Below are positions 14,960-23,625 of a stretch of 36,604 nucleotides of DNA, one piece after another. A program made the translations under genes and the position numbers. A model generated the notes under the pieces. That model was not told the origin of the DNA and ran no database searches. It saw only the letters and a list, made by a program, of their open reading frames with translations. Positions within the stretch are counted from its first letter, which is position 1. Each line of letters starts with the position of its first letter. The DNA is taken from the NCBI GenBank assembly GCA_902386535.1, contig CABMJK010000051.1:1-36604 (forward strand), read 5' to 3'. The stretch is from Candidatus Burarchaeum australiense. GTDB taxonomy: Archaea; Micrarchaeota; Micrarchaeia; Burarchaeales; Burarchaeaceae.

Positions 14960-16705
14960 CTACCGCATGCCTGCCTTGAGGGAGTCGAACTCGTGGTCGA
15001 TTTCCTTCAGCAGTTCCTTGAGCTTGGCCAGCTCGCTCTCCTTGATTTCCTTCATCCTTCCGATCTTGTCCTTCACCGGCAGGTCGAGCAGGCGCTTCAG
15101 GTTCACGCCCAGGTCGAGCGCGCCGTGCGCCCGCTCGTCGAACCTCAGGATTATCTTGAGCATGAGATACTGCTTTTCCATCGAAGTGTAGGTGTCGACC
15201 TCGTGGTAGGCGCTCTGCTGCAGGAAGTCCTCGCGGATCATGCGCGCGGCGTTCAGCACGAGCTGCTCCTTCTCCGGCAGCGCATCGGGGCCGACCAGCT
15301 GCACGACCTCCTGCAATTCGGCTTCCTTCTGCAGCAGGGCCATTGCCTTTGTGCGCAGGTCGAGCCACTCGGCCGAAATGTTGTTGACATACCAGTTCCT
15401 CAGGTTCTCGGTGTAGAGCGAGTAGCTCGTGAGCCAGTGGATTGACGGGAAGTGCCGCCTGTTAGCCAGGCTCGCGTCGAGCGCAAGGAAGACCTTCGTG
15501 ACGCGCAGCGTGTTCTGCGAGACCGGCTCGCTGATGTCTCCGCCCGGAGGCGAGACTGCGCCGATGATTGTGATGGAGCCCATGCGCTTGCTGTCGGTGC
15601 CCAGGCACGTGACGCGTCCTGCGCGCTCATAGAACTCGGCGAGCCTGCGCGCGAGATAGGCGGGGTAGCCTTCCTCGCCAGGCATTTCCTCGAGCCGGCC
15701 TCCGATTTCCCTCATGGCCTCGGCCCACCTGCTCGTGGAGTCTGCCATCAGAGAGACGTCGTAGCCCATGTCCCTGTAATATTCCGCAATCGTGATGCCT
15801 GTGTAGATGCTCGCCTCGCGGGCGGCCACGGGCATGTTGGACGTGTTGGCTATCAGGACCGTGCGCTCCATGAGCGGCTTCTTGGTCTTCGGGTCCTCCA
15901 GGTGCGGGAACTCGGTGAGCACTTCGGTCATCTCGTTGCCGCGCTCTCCGCAGCCGATGTAGACCACAATTTGCGTGTCGCTCCATTTCGCGAGCTGGTG
16001 CTGCATGACCGTCTTGCCGCTTCCGAAGGGGCCGGGAATGCACGCGCTTCCGCCCTTTGCAATCGGGAAGAACATGTCGACTATGCGCTGGCCCGTGATG
16101 AGCGGGATGTTGGGGTCGAACTTGCGCACATATTCGCGCGCCTTGCGCACGTGGCACGTTTGCAGCATGGGGTATTCCACGCCGCTGATTTTCACGATCG
16201 GTTCGGTTATGTTGAACTTGCCCTTCTTGATGTCCTCCACCTTGCCGTCCACCTGCGCCATTATCCTGTGCTCGATGACGCTCGTCTCCTGCACGGTGCC
16301 GAGGATGTCCCCGCGCTTCACGGTGTCGCCCTTCTTCGCCTTGGGCTCGAAGTCCCACTTCTTCTTCCTGTCAAGCGGCATGGCAACTATGCCGCGGCCG
16401 ATGAAGCTTCCGCTCTGCTGCACGAGAACTTCGAGGGGCCGCTGGATGCCGTCGTAAATGGACTTGAGGAGGCCGGGCGCGAGCTCCACCGATAGGGGCA
16501 TACCCGTGTTCTCGACCGGCTCGCCCGGCTTGATGCCCGCCGTGTCCTCGTAAACCTGGATGGTCGCGGTGTCGCCCGAGAGCCGGATGATTTCACCGGT
16601 CAGCTTCTCGTCGCCCACCTTCACGACATCGTACATCTTGGCTCCGCGCATGCCGTCGGCAACTACCACGGGCCCCGAAATTTTGATCAAGCTTCCCATC
16701 TTCAT
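14960..16705 (-). CDS. atpA: A-type ATP synthase subunit A (catalytic)
   Basis: 581 residues. Walker [18 protein letters not shown] (about residue 222), catalytic GCGERGNEM, and [20 protein letters not shown] with the Walker B aspartate are all present. The archaeal non-homologous region follows the N-terminal barrel. The length is typical. Forms the nucleotide-hydrolysing or synthesising sites with B. A second ATG at 16699 has better spacing from GGGGGT than the one at 16705; either may be used. Cotranscribed with atpF upstream (56 bp) and atpB downstream. Confidence 0.97.
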   Translation of the reverse strand: MKMGSLIKISGPVVVADGMRGAKMYDVVKVGDEKLTGEIIRLSGDTATIQVYEDTAGIKPGEPVENTGMPLSVELAPGLLKSIYDGIQRPLEVLVQQSGSFIGRGIVAMPLDRKKKWDFEPKAKKGDTVKRGDILGTVQETSVIEHRIMAQVDGKVEDIKKGKFNITEPIVKISGVEYPMLQTCHVRKAREYVRKFDPNIPLITGQRIVDMFFPIAKGGSACIPGPFGSGKTVMQHQLAKWSDTQIVVYIGCGERGNEMTEVLTEFPHLEDPKTKKPLMERTVLIANTSNMPVAAREASIYTGITIAEYYRDMGYDVSLMADSTSRWAEAMREIGGRLEEMPGEEGYPAYLARRLAEFYERAGRVTCLGTDSKRMGSITIIGAVSPPGGDISEPVSQNTLRVTKVFLALDASLANRRHFPSIHWLTSYSLYTENLRNWYVNNISAEWLDLRTKAMALLQKEAELQEVVQLVGPDALPEKEQLVLNAARMIREDFLQQSAYHEVDTYTSMEKQYLMLKIILRFDERAHGALDLGVNLKRLLDLPVKDKIGRMKEIKESELAKLKELLKEIDHEFDSLKAGMR

Positions 16706-16761
16706 CGACCCCCATCAGCACAATCGTTTGACAAACATCATCGCTTCTTCCGTGCACATGC

Positions 16762-17103
16762 CTACTTCTTCTGCATCAGGTCGAAGCCCAGCGCGCGCTT
16801 CACCATCTCGCGCAGCGACTCGGCCTCGCCCACCGGCCCCTTCCTGCCGGGCACGGGCACGACCACGGGCTTTGCCGCTGCCTCGATTTTCTTCTTCAGC
16901 CGCCAGTCCATGTCGACCATTATTTCCTCGGGCACTATTATCACGCCCGCGGCCCCTGTTTCCATGAGCTCGGCAAGCTTGGCTTCGGCATCCCTGCCCG
17001 TGGCAAGGTAATATTCAGTCACGCCGGCGAGCCTGAAGCCCGTCACGAGCGTGCTGTCGCCAATCACGACGATTTTTTCCTTTTTCGCTTCTTCGGATGC
17101 CAT
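16762..17103 (-). CDS. atpF: A-type ATP synthase subunit F
   Basis: 113 residues. IVVIGDSTLVTGFRLAGV at the start and GAAGVIIVPEEIM in the middle give the CheY-like alpha/beta fold of subunit F, which sits on the central stalk and tunes ATP hydrolysis. The C-terminal helix (EAESLREMVKRALGFD) is present. The ATG at 17103 is preferred over 17115. Position between C and A is the standard archaeal order. Confidence 0.93.
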   Translation of the reverse strand: MASEEAKKEKIVVIGDSTLVTGFRLAGVTEYYLATGRDAEAKLAELMETGAAGVIIVPEEIMVDMDWRLKKKIEAAAKPVVVPVPGRKGPVGEAESLREMVKRALGFDLMQKK

Positions 17104-17138
17104 TGCGCACACCATGCCATCAATTCAAACTCACTCGC

Positions 17139-18257
17139 CTAGCCGCCTATCGGGACGACCATCTTCCTTATCTCCTCGCGAGGCAGGCCGAACTCGATGC
17201 CGCGCACTATCTTGCGTATGTTGTTCGTCTCCTCCTCCTTCAGGAAGATGAAGCTCGCGAGCGCGCCCACGGACATTATGCTCCGCCTCAGCGCCTTCAG
17301 CCCGCGCTCCACTATCCTGCGCTCGAGCTCGACTTCGAAGTGCACGAGCGAGCCGTCCTCCTTGAACTTCTCGAAGGCCCCTTCCAGCTCATACTTCGCC
17401 TTCAGGGAATTGACCGTCTGCTCGACGTTCTCGCATTCGGCGAGCCGTTCGAGCTCCAGGCGGGAAAGGTTGCCGGCCTCGAACACGAGCCCTTCGATTG
17501 CCTCGGCCTTCAGGCCCGCCTTCTTCGCCCGCAGGATGTTCATCACGTTCTTCACGTCCACTTCGGTCTTGACCAGGCCCACTATTACGTGCTCGTCCCT
17601 GTGCGAGGCGCGTATGTGCGATGGCAGGGTGGCATAGTAGTGCGCGTCCAGAGCCGCGAGCAGCGAGGAGATTTCCTTTGTCTCCTGGTATTTCTCGTAG
17701 CCCTCCTGCGCCGCGTCATAGTAGCCCGTGCCGCGCAGCTCTTCCACCACATCCTTCACGCTCTCCTTCCGCAGCAGTTCGCGCACCGCATCCTCCCCAA
17801 GCGAGCCCGCGTTCACGAGAAGCGGCTCGATGCGCTTGTTCTCCTCGCCGAGCGCCTTCGCGAGCAGTATGGTCTGGATGTTGTGCACATCCCACTGGTC
17901 TATGAGCGCGCCCAGCGTATTCTTGCCGTCCCGCGGAGCGAAGCTCAGCACCTTGGTGAACGTGCGCGCCATGTTCCTGCCGAGCGCCAGCTCGACCAGG
18001 TCCGCGCCGCCGAACATGACGGCTGGCTTGATGAAGTCCTCGCGGTAGCCCATGTTGTTGAGCATGCCCATTAGCTCCTCCACGTTGCGCGCGCCCATCA
18101 GCTCGTCCATCTGCTGCTGCGAGAGCAGGTGGGCCCGCATCCCTTTTACGCGGGCGTTCGAGTAGGCGTAGCGCAGGTTGTTGAGCACGGCTGCATCGGC
18201 AATCCCTTTCACCCGCCGCCATTGCACCCAGAGCCATTTCTCCTTGATCCGTATCAT
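17139..18257 (-). CDS. atpC: A-type ATP synthase subunit C
   Basis: 372 residues, mostly helical, with the family pattern LRYAYSNARVKGMRAHLLSQ near the N-terminus and repeated three-helix units. The subunit is the funnel-shaped socket coupling the central stalk to the K ring. The start at 18257 has GGTGAAG upstream at correct spacing. It is 17 bp downstream of atpE. Confidence 0.93.
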   Translation of the reverse strand: MIRIKEKWLWVQWRRVKGIADAAVLNNLRYAYSNARVKGMRAHLLSQQQMDELMGARNVEELMGMLNNMGYREDFIKPAVMFGGADLVELALGRNMARTFTKVLSFAPRDGKNTLGALIDQWDVHNIQTILLAKALGEENKRIEPLLVNAGSLGEDAVRELLRKESVKDVVEELRGTGYYDAAQEGYEKYQETKEISSLLAALDAHYYATLPSHIRASHRDEHVIVGLVKTEVDVKNVMNILRAKKAGLKAEAIEGLVFEAGNLSRLELERLAECENVEQTVNSLKAKYELEGAFEKFKEDGSLVHFEVELERRIVERGLKALRRSIMSVGALASFIFLKEEETNNIRKIVRGIEFGLPREEIRKMVVPIGG

Positions 18258-18274
18258 TGTGCTTCACCATTGCG

Positions 18275-18856
18275 TCATTTTTTCAACACGGCGTGCTGTA
18301 TCTCGATCCTCAGCTCATCGCGTTTCTCGGCGAAAAGCGCCTCGAAGGTGTTGTCCACGCGCACGCGGCCGTCGGCGGAGGTGATTACCACGCCGCCCGA
18401 GCACTCGATGGGCTCGCGCGCCAGTTTCGCGCCTTTCAGCTCGCCCAGAAGCTTCGCGTCCTCGGCCCGCGCGTACACGACAACTTCGGGACCTTCGTCG
18501 GCCAGCAGCTTCCTGCCCTTTGCTATGAGGCTGTGCAAGAGTTCTGCGTAGGCCTTCTTGTCCTTCCGCGCCTTCAGCAGCTCTTCCCATACGTCGGTCT
18601 CGATGGATGCAACAAGCTCCTCGCGCGCCTTGGCCATCTCGCGCTTGGTCTCGAGGTGCGCGTTCGCCACCGCCTCGTCCCGCTCGGTTTGCACCAGGGA
18701 CGCGGCCTCGCGCTTCGCTGCCTCGAGTATTTCCTTTCTCTGCGCCTCGGCCTTGGAAACCAGCGAGGATGCCTCTGCGTCGGCCGACTTCTCCACAGTC
18801 CGCGCCTCGTCGCGCGCCTTTTCCAGCACGCCTTTTCTCAACTCGTCAAGCCCCAT
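18275..18856 (-). CDS. atpE: A-type ATP synthase subunit E (peripheral stalk)
   Basis: 193 residues. A long Ala/Glu/Arg-rich N-terminal coiled coil (about 10-100) leads to a mixed alpha/beta C-terminal head with GGVVITSADGRVRVDNTFE, the family signature. Pairs with subunit H in the peripheral stalk. The ATG at 18856 is preferred over GTG at 18865 because that GTG is part of the ribosome site GGGGTGG. Confidence 0.93.
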   Translation of the reverse strand: MGLDELRKGVLEKARDEARTVEKSADAEASSLVSKAEAQRKEILEAAKREAASLVQTERDEAVANAHLETKREMAKAREELVASIETDVWEELLKARKDKKAYAELLHSLIAKGRKLLADEGPEVVVYARAEDAKLLGELKGAKLAREPIECSGGVVITSADGRVRVDNTFEALFAEKRDELRIEIQHAVLKK

Positions 18857-18871
18857 TCTTGCCACCCCGGC

Positions 18872-19108
18872 TTAGACAACCTTGCCGCTCAGCAGTAAGG
18901 CTATGACGAATCCGAGCACGACTATGGTCTCCGGAATCACGAGCCACATCAGCAGCGAACCTCCGGTCTCGGGCCTCTCGGCTATGGTTCCCATTGCCGC
19001 AGAGCCTATGCCCGTCTGCGCCCACGCAGTCCCGATGGCCCCGCCGAACATTGCGAGTCCGGCTCCGATGGCTATAAGCCCCGGTCCCAATCCAGTCAAA
19101 TCCACCAT
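18872..19108 (-). CDS. atpK: A-type ATP synthase subunit K (rotor ring proteolipid)
   Basis: 78 residues, one hairpin of two membrane helices. Helix 1 is Gly-rich (LIAIGAGLAMFGGAIGTAWA) and ends in AQTG. The loop AERPE is conserved, and helix 2 carries the ion-binding Glu in WLVIPETIVV. A Gln in helix 1 and the Glu-Thr pair align with the Na+ ligands of sodium-type c-rings. The start at 19108 follows GAGGTGA with 6-nt spacing; the GTG at 19117 lies within that site. Confidence 0.94.
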   Translation of the reverse strand: MVDLTGLGPGLIAIGAGLAMFGGAIGTAWAQTGIGSAAMGTIAERPETGGSLLMWLVIPETIVVLGFVIALLLSGKVV

Positions 19109-19152
19109 TCCACTCACCTCTTGTTTTCATCGCCTTTGTTTTTCAGAATCTT

Positions 19153-21117
19153 TCATTTTTCCGTATACTTCCTCTCCACCTTGAACGGCTCGAAAGGAAC
19201 GCCACCTCCGTGATAGAACTTCGAGAAGAACTCGATCATGTTAAGCCTGGATCCTTGCACCAGCGCCTCGAACATGTCGATTACGATGTGCAGAACCTGC
19301 AGCACGATGAAAATCGGCAGCAGGAGGAAGAACATCAGGCCCGAGGCCGGGTCGGGAACCAGCATCTTGTTGATTATCTCCTGGACCAGCACCACGCCCG
19401 CGAGGCCCACGGCCATTACCCTGGCATAGGAAAGGATGTTGCCCGCCAGGCTCGGTATCTCAATCAGGCCGAGCGGGCCTTCTGCCAAAAGAATCGGGAT
19501 TATCGAGAGGCCGAACACAACGCCGGCGCCCAGGCCGATCTCGGCACCAAACATGTTGAAGAGGTAGGTCATCACTAGAAGTATGCCGCCCAGCTCGACG
19601 CCTATCCAGCCCAGCTTTGCGGCCGCGTGCTTCTTGTCCCCGTGCCTCCACGCGTTGATGAAGCCGAGTATGAAGCCGACCATTATGTGGGCCGCGCCCA
19701 CCAGAATCACGAGGCCGAGCAGCAGGGTCGTATTCTCAAGGCGCGGCATGCCCTGGTAAAGAGACTCGTGCGCCGGCAGGCCGAGCAGGTGCGCGTGCGA
19801 GAAGCCGAACCACTCGTCATAGATTATGCCGAACAGGATGGCCGTGACCGCGCCGATCATCCACAGCTTGCAGCCTATCTGCAGCAGCGGGTGCTTGAAT
19901 TTCCGCATCAGCAGCCAGGCTATGATGAAAGAAACTATGCCCGAGCCGACGTCGCCCAGCATCATGCCATAGATTATCGGGAAAGTGACCGCGAATATCG
20001 GGGTCGGGTCTAGCTCGTCGCTGGACGGGATGGAAAGGAACTTTACCAGGTCCTCGAAGGGCACGAGCGGAGCGGGATTCTGGAGAACCGTTGGCGGCAG
20101 TTCGTCGGCTTCCTGCTCGGCCGCGGCTCCGGCCCCGTGGGCTGCGGCACCGTGGCCGGCATCGTGCCCTGCGCCATGGGCCTTGCGCGCAACTTCCTCG
20201 AACATTATCGTGCCGTGCGTAATGCGGCTGAGCTCCGACTCCACGCGCTTCTCGTGGGCCTTCACAAGCCAGCCCTCGAGCGCGAAGAGCCTGGCGCTCC
20301 TGCCGAACTTCCGGGTTATCACGCAACGCTGCTCCTCTATTTCGAGCGCCTCGCGCAGCGTGGCTATGCGGGGCAGGGATTCCTTTGAAACGTTTTCAAG
20401 CTCGGCTTCGAGCCGCTTGGAATTGAACTCCAGCTGCTGGAGGGCGTCCTGGGCAGTTGCCAGCAACTCCCGGGGCTCGCCGTCTATGCCCTGAAGGGGA
20501 ATTTCGGAGAACCCGGCCTGCACGAGCACGTCCTTAACCGCGGACTCGGCGGGCTTTTCGAAGACCGCGAGCAGCACGCTCCTGCCTTTTGAAACCTCCA
20601 CCGCCTCCTGCTCCAAATTCCTTGTGGCCTTCTCGAGATTCTTCCCGACTTCCTTGAGCTTGGCAGTCGGGAGCGTGCCAGCCAGCGCGGACAGGAGGTT
20701 GCTCTGCTGCACTGCCGCCAAATTAATTTCGAGCGGCGCAAGCTGTTTTAGAACTGCAATCCTGGAATTAAGCTCCGCCTTCTTCCGCTTCGTTTCGTCG
20801 CGCTGCTCGATGAGGCCACGAAGGAATGCGTCCACCTGGATATTTTTGCACTCGTCGACAACTGCGCGCCAGTTACCCACCTTCTGTTTCCGTGTCTTGC
20901 CCGGCTGGGGAGTTAGCATTGCCTCGATGCCCCGCATCCTCACGAGCTGCTCGCTGATTTCGGCGAAGTGCTCGAGCGGCGCGTCGGCCTCAAAATAGCC
21001 GTTCCCGGCCTTCCGGAAATCGACCTCTCCCATCTCGTGCAGCGCCTTGATGACCGGCTCCAGGTCCGCCCGTAGGCCCGTGACCCGTATGCGCTGCATC
21101 TCGGCTGCCTTGAACAT
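19153..21117 (-). CDS. atpI: A-type ATP synthase subunit I (membrane stator, a-like)
   Basis: 654 residues. The N-terminal half is cytoplasmic with long coiled coils (about 90-300). A His/Gly/Ala-rich linker follows (HGAGHDAGHGAAAHGAG). The C-terminal half has about seven to eight membrane helices, including FPIIYGMMLGDVGSGIV and the essential-arginine region NILSYARVMAVGLAGV. It forms the ion half-channels against the K ring. The start at 21117 has GGGGGAAA upstream. The His-rich linker between the two halves is unusual and could be a metal-binding or length-variable spacer. Confidence 0.95.
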   Translation of the reverse strand: MFKAAEMQRIRVTGLRADLEPVIKALHEMGEVDFRKAGNGYFEADAPLEHFAEISEQLVRMRGIEAMLTPQPGKTRKQKVGNWRAVVDECKNIQVDAFLRGLIEQRDETKRKKAELNSRIAVLKQLAPLEINLAAVQQSNLLSALAGTLPTAKLKEVGKNLEKATRNLEQEAVEVSKGRSVLLAVFEKPAESAVKDVLVQAGFSEIPLQGIDGEPRELLATAQDALQQLEFNSKRLEAELENVSKESLPRIATLREALEIEEQRCVITRKFGRSARLFALEGWLVKAHEKRVESELSRITHGTIMFEEVARKAHGAGHDAGHGAAAHGAGAAAEQEADELPPTVLQNPAPLVPFEDLVKFLSIPSSDELDPTPIFAVTFPIIYGMMLGDVGSGIVSFIIAWLLMRKFKHPLLQIGCKLWMIGAVTAILFGIIYDEWFGFSHAHLLGLPAHESLYQGMPRLENTTLLLGLVILVGAAHIMVGFILGFINAWRHGDKKHAAAKLGWIGVELGGILLVMTYLFNMFGAEIGLGAGVVFGLSIIPILLAEGPLGLIEIPSLAGNILSYARVMAVGLAGVVLVQEIINKMLVPDPASGLMFFLLLPIFIVLQVLHIVIDMFEALVQGSRLNMIEFFSKFYHGGGVPFEPFKVERKYTEK

Positions 21118-21214
21118 CGCAATTTCCCCCTGACCGCTATCCGCCGCCCACCGACCCGGCTCCGCACGCCCTGAACATGCTTGTACCTCTGACTGACTCG
21201 CTGCGGCGCCGGCA

Positions 21215-21535
21215 TCAGCCGACTATGTCCTTGAAAACCTTCTTGGCCACTTTTTCCGCAGTGCCGGCAGGCACGCTGGTCTTCCTGACCTTGTCCGCCT
21301 CGGCTTTTGCCTTGGCGGCTATGGCCTTCGTCTCCTTGCCGATTTCCGTCCTGCCCTCGGCAAGCTGCGCGTCCTTGAGCTTCTCGGCCTCATCGTGAGC
21401 CTTGTCGACTATTGCGGCCGCCCGGTTCCGGGCTTCCTTGAGCCGCTCCTCTTTCCGCTCGTTCGCGTCGCCCAGCGTCGAGGCCGCCTTGTTTTCCGCT
21501 TCCTTCAGTGCTGCCACAGATGTTTCAAGCTCCAT
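21215..21535 (-). CDS. atpH: A-type ATP synthase subunit H (peripheral stalk)
   Basis: 106 residues, almost entirely charged coiled coil (VAALKEAENKAASTLGDANE). The ATG at 21535 (MELETSV) follows GTGGGAAGG; the track's 12 additional N-terminal residues are in the leader. It pairs with subunit E. First gene of the operon, as in other archaea. Confidence 0.88.
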   Translation of the reverse strand: MELETSVAALKEAENKAASTLGDANERKEERLKEARNRAAAIVDKAHDEAEKLKDAQLAEGRTEIGKETKAIAAKAKAEADKVRKTSVPAGTAEKVAKKVFKDIVG

Positions 21536-21587
21536 ATTGTTCGCCTTCCCACTCGTAAAATGCGTGTGCACGCTATGTTCCCCAAAA

Positions 21588-21621
21588 GATTTTAAAGATA
21601 TTCCCCCCGGCCTATATAGTC
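21588..21621 (-). promoter_or_regulatory. Promoter region of the ATP synthase operon
   Basis: Two TATA-like boxes are present on the minus strand: ATCTTTAAAATC at 21588-21599 and GACTATATAGG at 21611-21621. They place transcription start about 35-55 nt before atpH. No other strong promoter is apparent within the cluster. Confidence 0.5.
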
Positions 21622-21676
21622 TCTATATTTTGCGGGTTTTTCGTCGTATTTTTGCATCTGCACCGTTTTTCGAAGT

Positions 21677-22222
21677 CTATATCCCCTCCACGATTTTCGA
21701 CGTCTTGAAGGCCTTGCCCTTCAGCCGCTCCTTCAGCTTCCGTATTTTCGCGTGAAGCCGCGCGTCCGCCTTCTGGTCGTAGCCGAAGACCACGAGGTCG
21801 GGCTTCACGCGCCTCAGGACCGCGTTCCGGTCCTTTGCATCGCCCACGAGCGCCACGTCGACGCACCTGAGCTTCCCGAGAAGCTCCGCCCTTTCGCGCG
21901 CCGTGTGCAGCGGCGGCCTGCCCTTAAGGCGCCTGACCGTGGAATCGTGCGCCACGACGACTACGAGCAGGTCGCCCAGCTTGCGCGCCTTCTCGAGAGT
22001 GTAGACGTGGCCGAGGTGCAGCAGGTCGAACACGCCGCCTGTGAGAACTACTTTCACTTTCCTGCGCCCCGCGTCCGTAAGTTCCAAATTTGTGCCAGCT
22101 TTCCGCAGGTAACCGAGCCTGATTAGGGCTTCTTTTTCGCTTTTGGAGAAGGTTTGGGCCGCGATTCTGCCGTTTACTAGCTCTTCGCGCCTTGCACGCA
22201 CTAGAAGCTGCTTTAATTGCAC
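21677..22222 (-). CDS. Cytidylyltransferase-fold nucleotidyltransferase (RibL/TagD-like) with N-terminal helical domain
   Basis: 181 residues. The catalytic part begins VVLTGGVFDLLHLGHVYTLE, with the HxGH motif, and continues with RRLKGRPPLHTARERAELLG and VVFGYDQKAD. This is the glycerol-3-phosphate cytidylyltransferase/archaeal FAD synthetase (RibL) superfamily. It is longer than the usual RibL of about 145 residues because of about 60 N-terminal residues (ALIRLGYLRKAGTNLELTDA) that look like a winged helix. FAD synthesis is the best guess; a CTP-dependent lipid-precursor role is possible. GTG start at 22222 with GGTTGGTG upstream; 24 bp after the asnS stop, likely one operon. Confidence 0.8.
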   Translation of the reverse strand: MQLKQLLVRARREELVNGRIAAQTFSKSEKEALIRLGYLRKAGTNLELTDAGRRKVKVVLTGGVFDLLHLGHVYTLEKARKLGDLLVVVVAHDSTVRRLKGRPPLHTARERAELLGKLRCVDVALVGDAKDRNAVLRRVKPDLVVFGYDQKADARLHAKIRKLKERLKGKAFKTSKIVEGI

Positions 22223-22246
22223 GGTTAGCACCAACCAGCCATCTGA

Positions 22247-23548
22247 CTATGGATATACCCTGTTTATCACTCGCGGGAAGGGAATCGTGTCCCGGATGTG
22301 GTCCAGGTTCAGCACCCACTTCACGAGCCTCTCGATGCCGAGGCCGAAGCCCGAGTGCGGCACGCTCCCGTACCTGCGCAGGTCCACATACCACTGATAA
22401 TCCTTTTCCTTCAGCTTCTCCTCCTTCATGCGCTTGAGCAGCTCGTCCAGCTCCCAAATCCTCTCGCTGCCGCCGATGACCTCACCGTGCCCCTCGGGCG
22501 CGAGCAGGTCGGCGTCCAGCACCGTGCCCTTGTTCTCCGGGTCCTCGCGCATGTAGAATGAGCGCATCTCCTTCGGGTAGTTGTGCACGAAAATCGGCTT
22601 GTCCAACTCCTTTGTCAGCGCGTTCTCCTCGTCCACGCCGAGGTTGTCGCCCCACTCGACCTTGAGGCCCTTTTTCTTCAGCAGGTCAATCGCGTCCGTG
22701 TAAGTCATCCTGTCGAAGGGCGCCTTTATCTTCTTCAGGTCATCGGGCTTCCTGCCCACGAGTTCGAGCAGGTCCGCGTGCTCCTTGGCCATCTTCTGGC
22801 ACACGAACTCGATCATCTCCTCCTGCAGCTTCATGTTCATCTTCTGGTCGTACCAGGCCATCTCGGGCTCGAGGTGCCAGTATTCCGCCAGGTGCCTCAC
22901 TGTCCTGCTCGGCTCCATCCTGAAGGAAGGCGCGAGTATGAAGACCAGGGGATAAGTGTAGATGAAGACTTCGGCATAGAGCTGGCCGCTCTGCGTTAGG
23001 TAGGCCTCGTCGTCGAAATATTTTATCGGGAAGAGCGTGGCCCCGCCCTCGCAGCCGGCCTTGGTGATTATCGGGGGCGCGAACTCCATGAACTCGTGCG
23101 AGAAGAAGAACTCGCGCAAATAGCGCACAATGTAGTCGCGCGACTGCATGATTGCCGTCAATCTCTGCGAGCGCAGCCACAGGTGGCGCGTGTCGAGCAG
23201 GAACTCGGTGCTCTGGTCCTTTGCAATCGGGAAAGCCTCGCCCAGGCTCACGAGCGAGAAGTCACTGGCAGCCAGTTCGTAGCCGCCGGGCGCGCGCTTG
23301 TCCTCCTTCACCTCGCCCTCGACCTTCACGCTCGATTCCACGTAGGCCTTGCCCGCATCCTCGAAGGCCTTGGCGCTCACCGCATCCTTCTTGACCGCGC
23401 ATTGCACCACGCCCGTGCCGTCGCGCACGACCACGAAGGCCAGCCCGCCGCTCGAGCGGGCCCGGTGCACCCAGCCCCGTATCATGACTGCCTTGCCAGT
23501 GAACTTGCCTGCGAGTATGTCTGAAATCTTGGCGTATTTGTCGGCCAT
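22247..23548 (-). CDS. asnS: Asparaginyl-tRNA synthetase
   Basis: 433 residues, class IIb synthetase charging tRNA-Asn directly. The N-terminal OB-fold is VMIRGWVHRARSSGGLAFVV. Motif 2 is FRMEPSRTVRHLAEYWHLEPE, motif 3 GFGLGIERLVKW, and the C-terminus IPFPRVINRVYP is diagnostic for AsnRS rather than AspRS. The ATG at 23548 follows GGAGAGGA. Presence of AsnRS means the organism need not depend on the Asp-tRNA-Asn amidotransferase route, although the AspRS in this window carries a partly non-discriminating signature. Confidence 0.97.
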   Translation of the reverse strand: MADKYAKISDILAGKFTGKAVMIRGWVHRARSSGGLAFVVVRDGTGVVQCAVKKDAVSAKAFEDAGKAYVESSVKVEGEVKEDKRAPGGYELAASDFSLVSLGEAFPIAKDQSTEFLLDTRHLWLRSQRLTAIMQSRDYIVRYLREFFFSHEFMEFAPPIITKAGCEGGATLFPIKYFDDEAYLTQSGQLYAEVFIYTYPLVFILAPSFRMEPSRTVRHLAEYWHLEPEMAWYDQKMNMKLQEEMIEFVCQKMAKEHADLLELVGRKPDDLKKIKAPFDRMTYTDAIDLLKKKGLKVEWGDNLGVDEENALTKELDKPIFVHNYPKEMRSFYMREDPENKGTVLDADLLAPEGHGEVIGGSERIWELDELLKRMKEEKLKEKDYQWYVDLRRYGSVPHSGFGLGIERLVKWVLNLDHIRDTIPFPRVINRVYP

Positions 23549-23625
23549 GAACGTCCTCTCCCGTCTAGTCTATATGAAAGAAGAAGAAATAAAAAGCAAA
23601 GGCGGTTGCAGGCACCATCCGTTCT

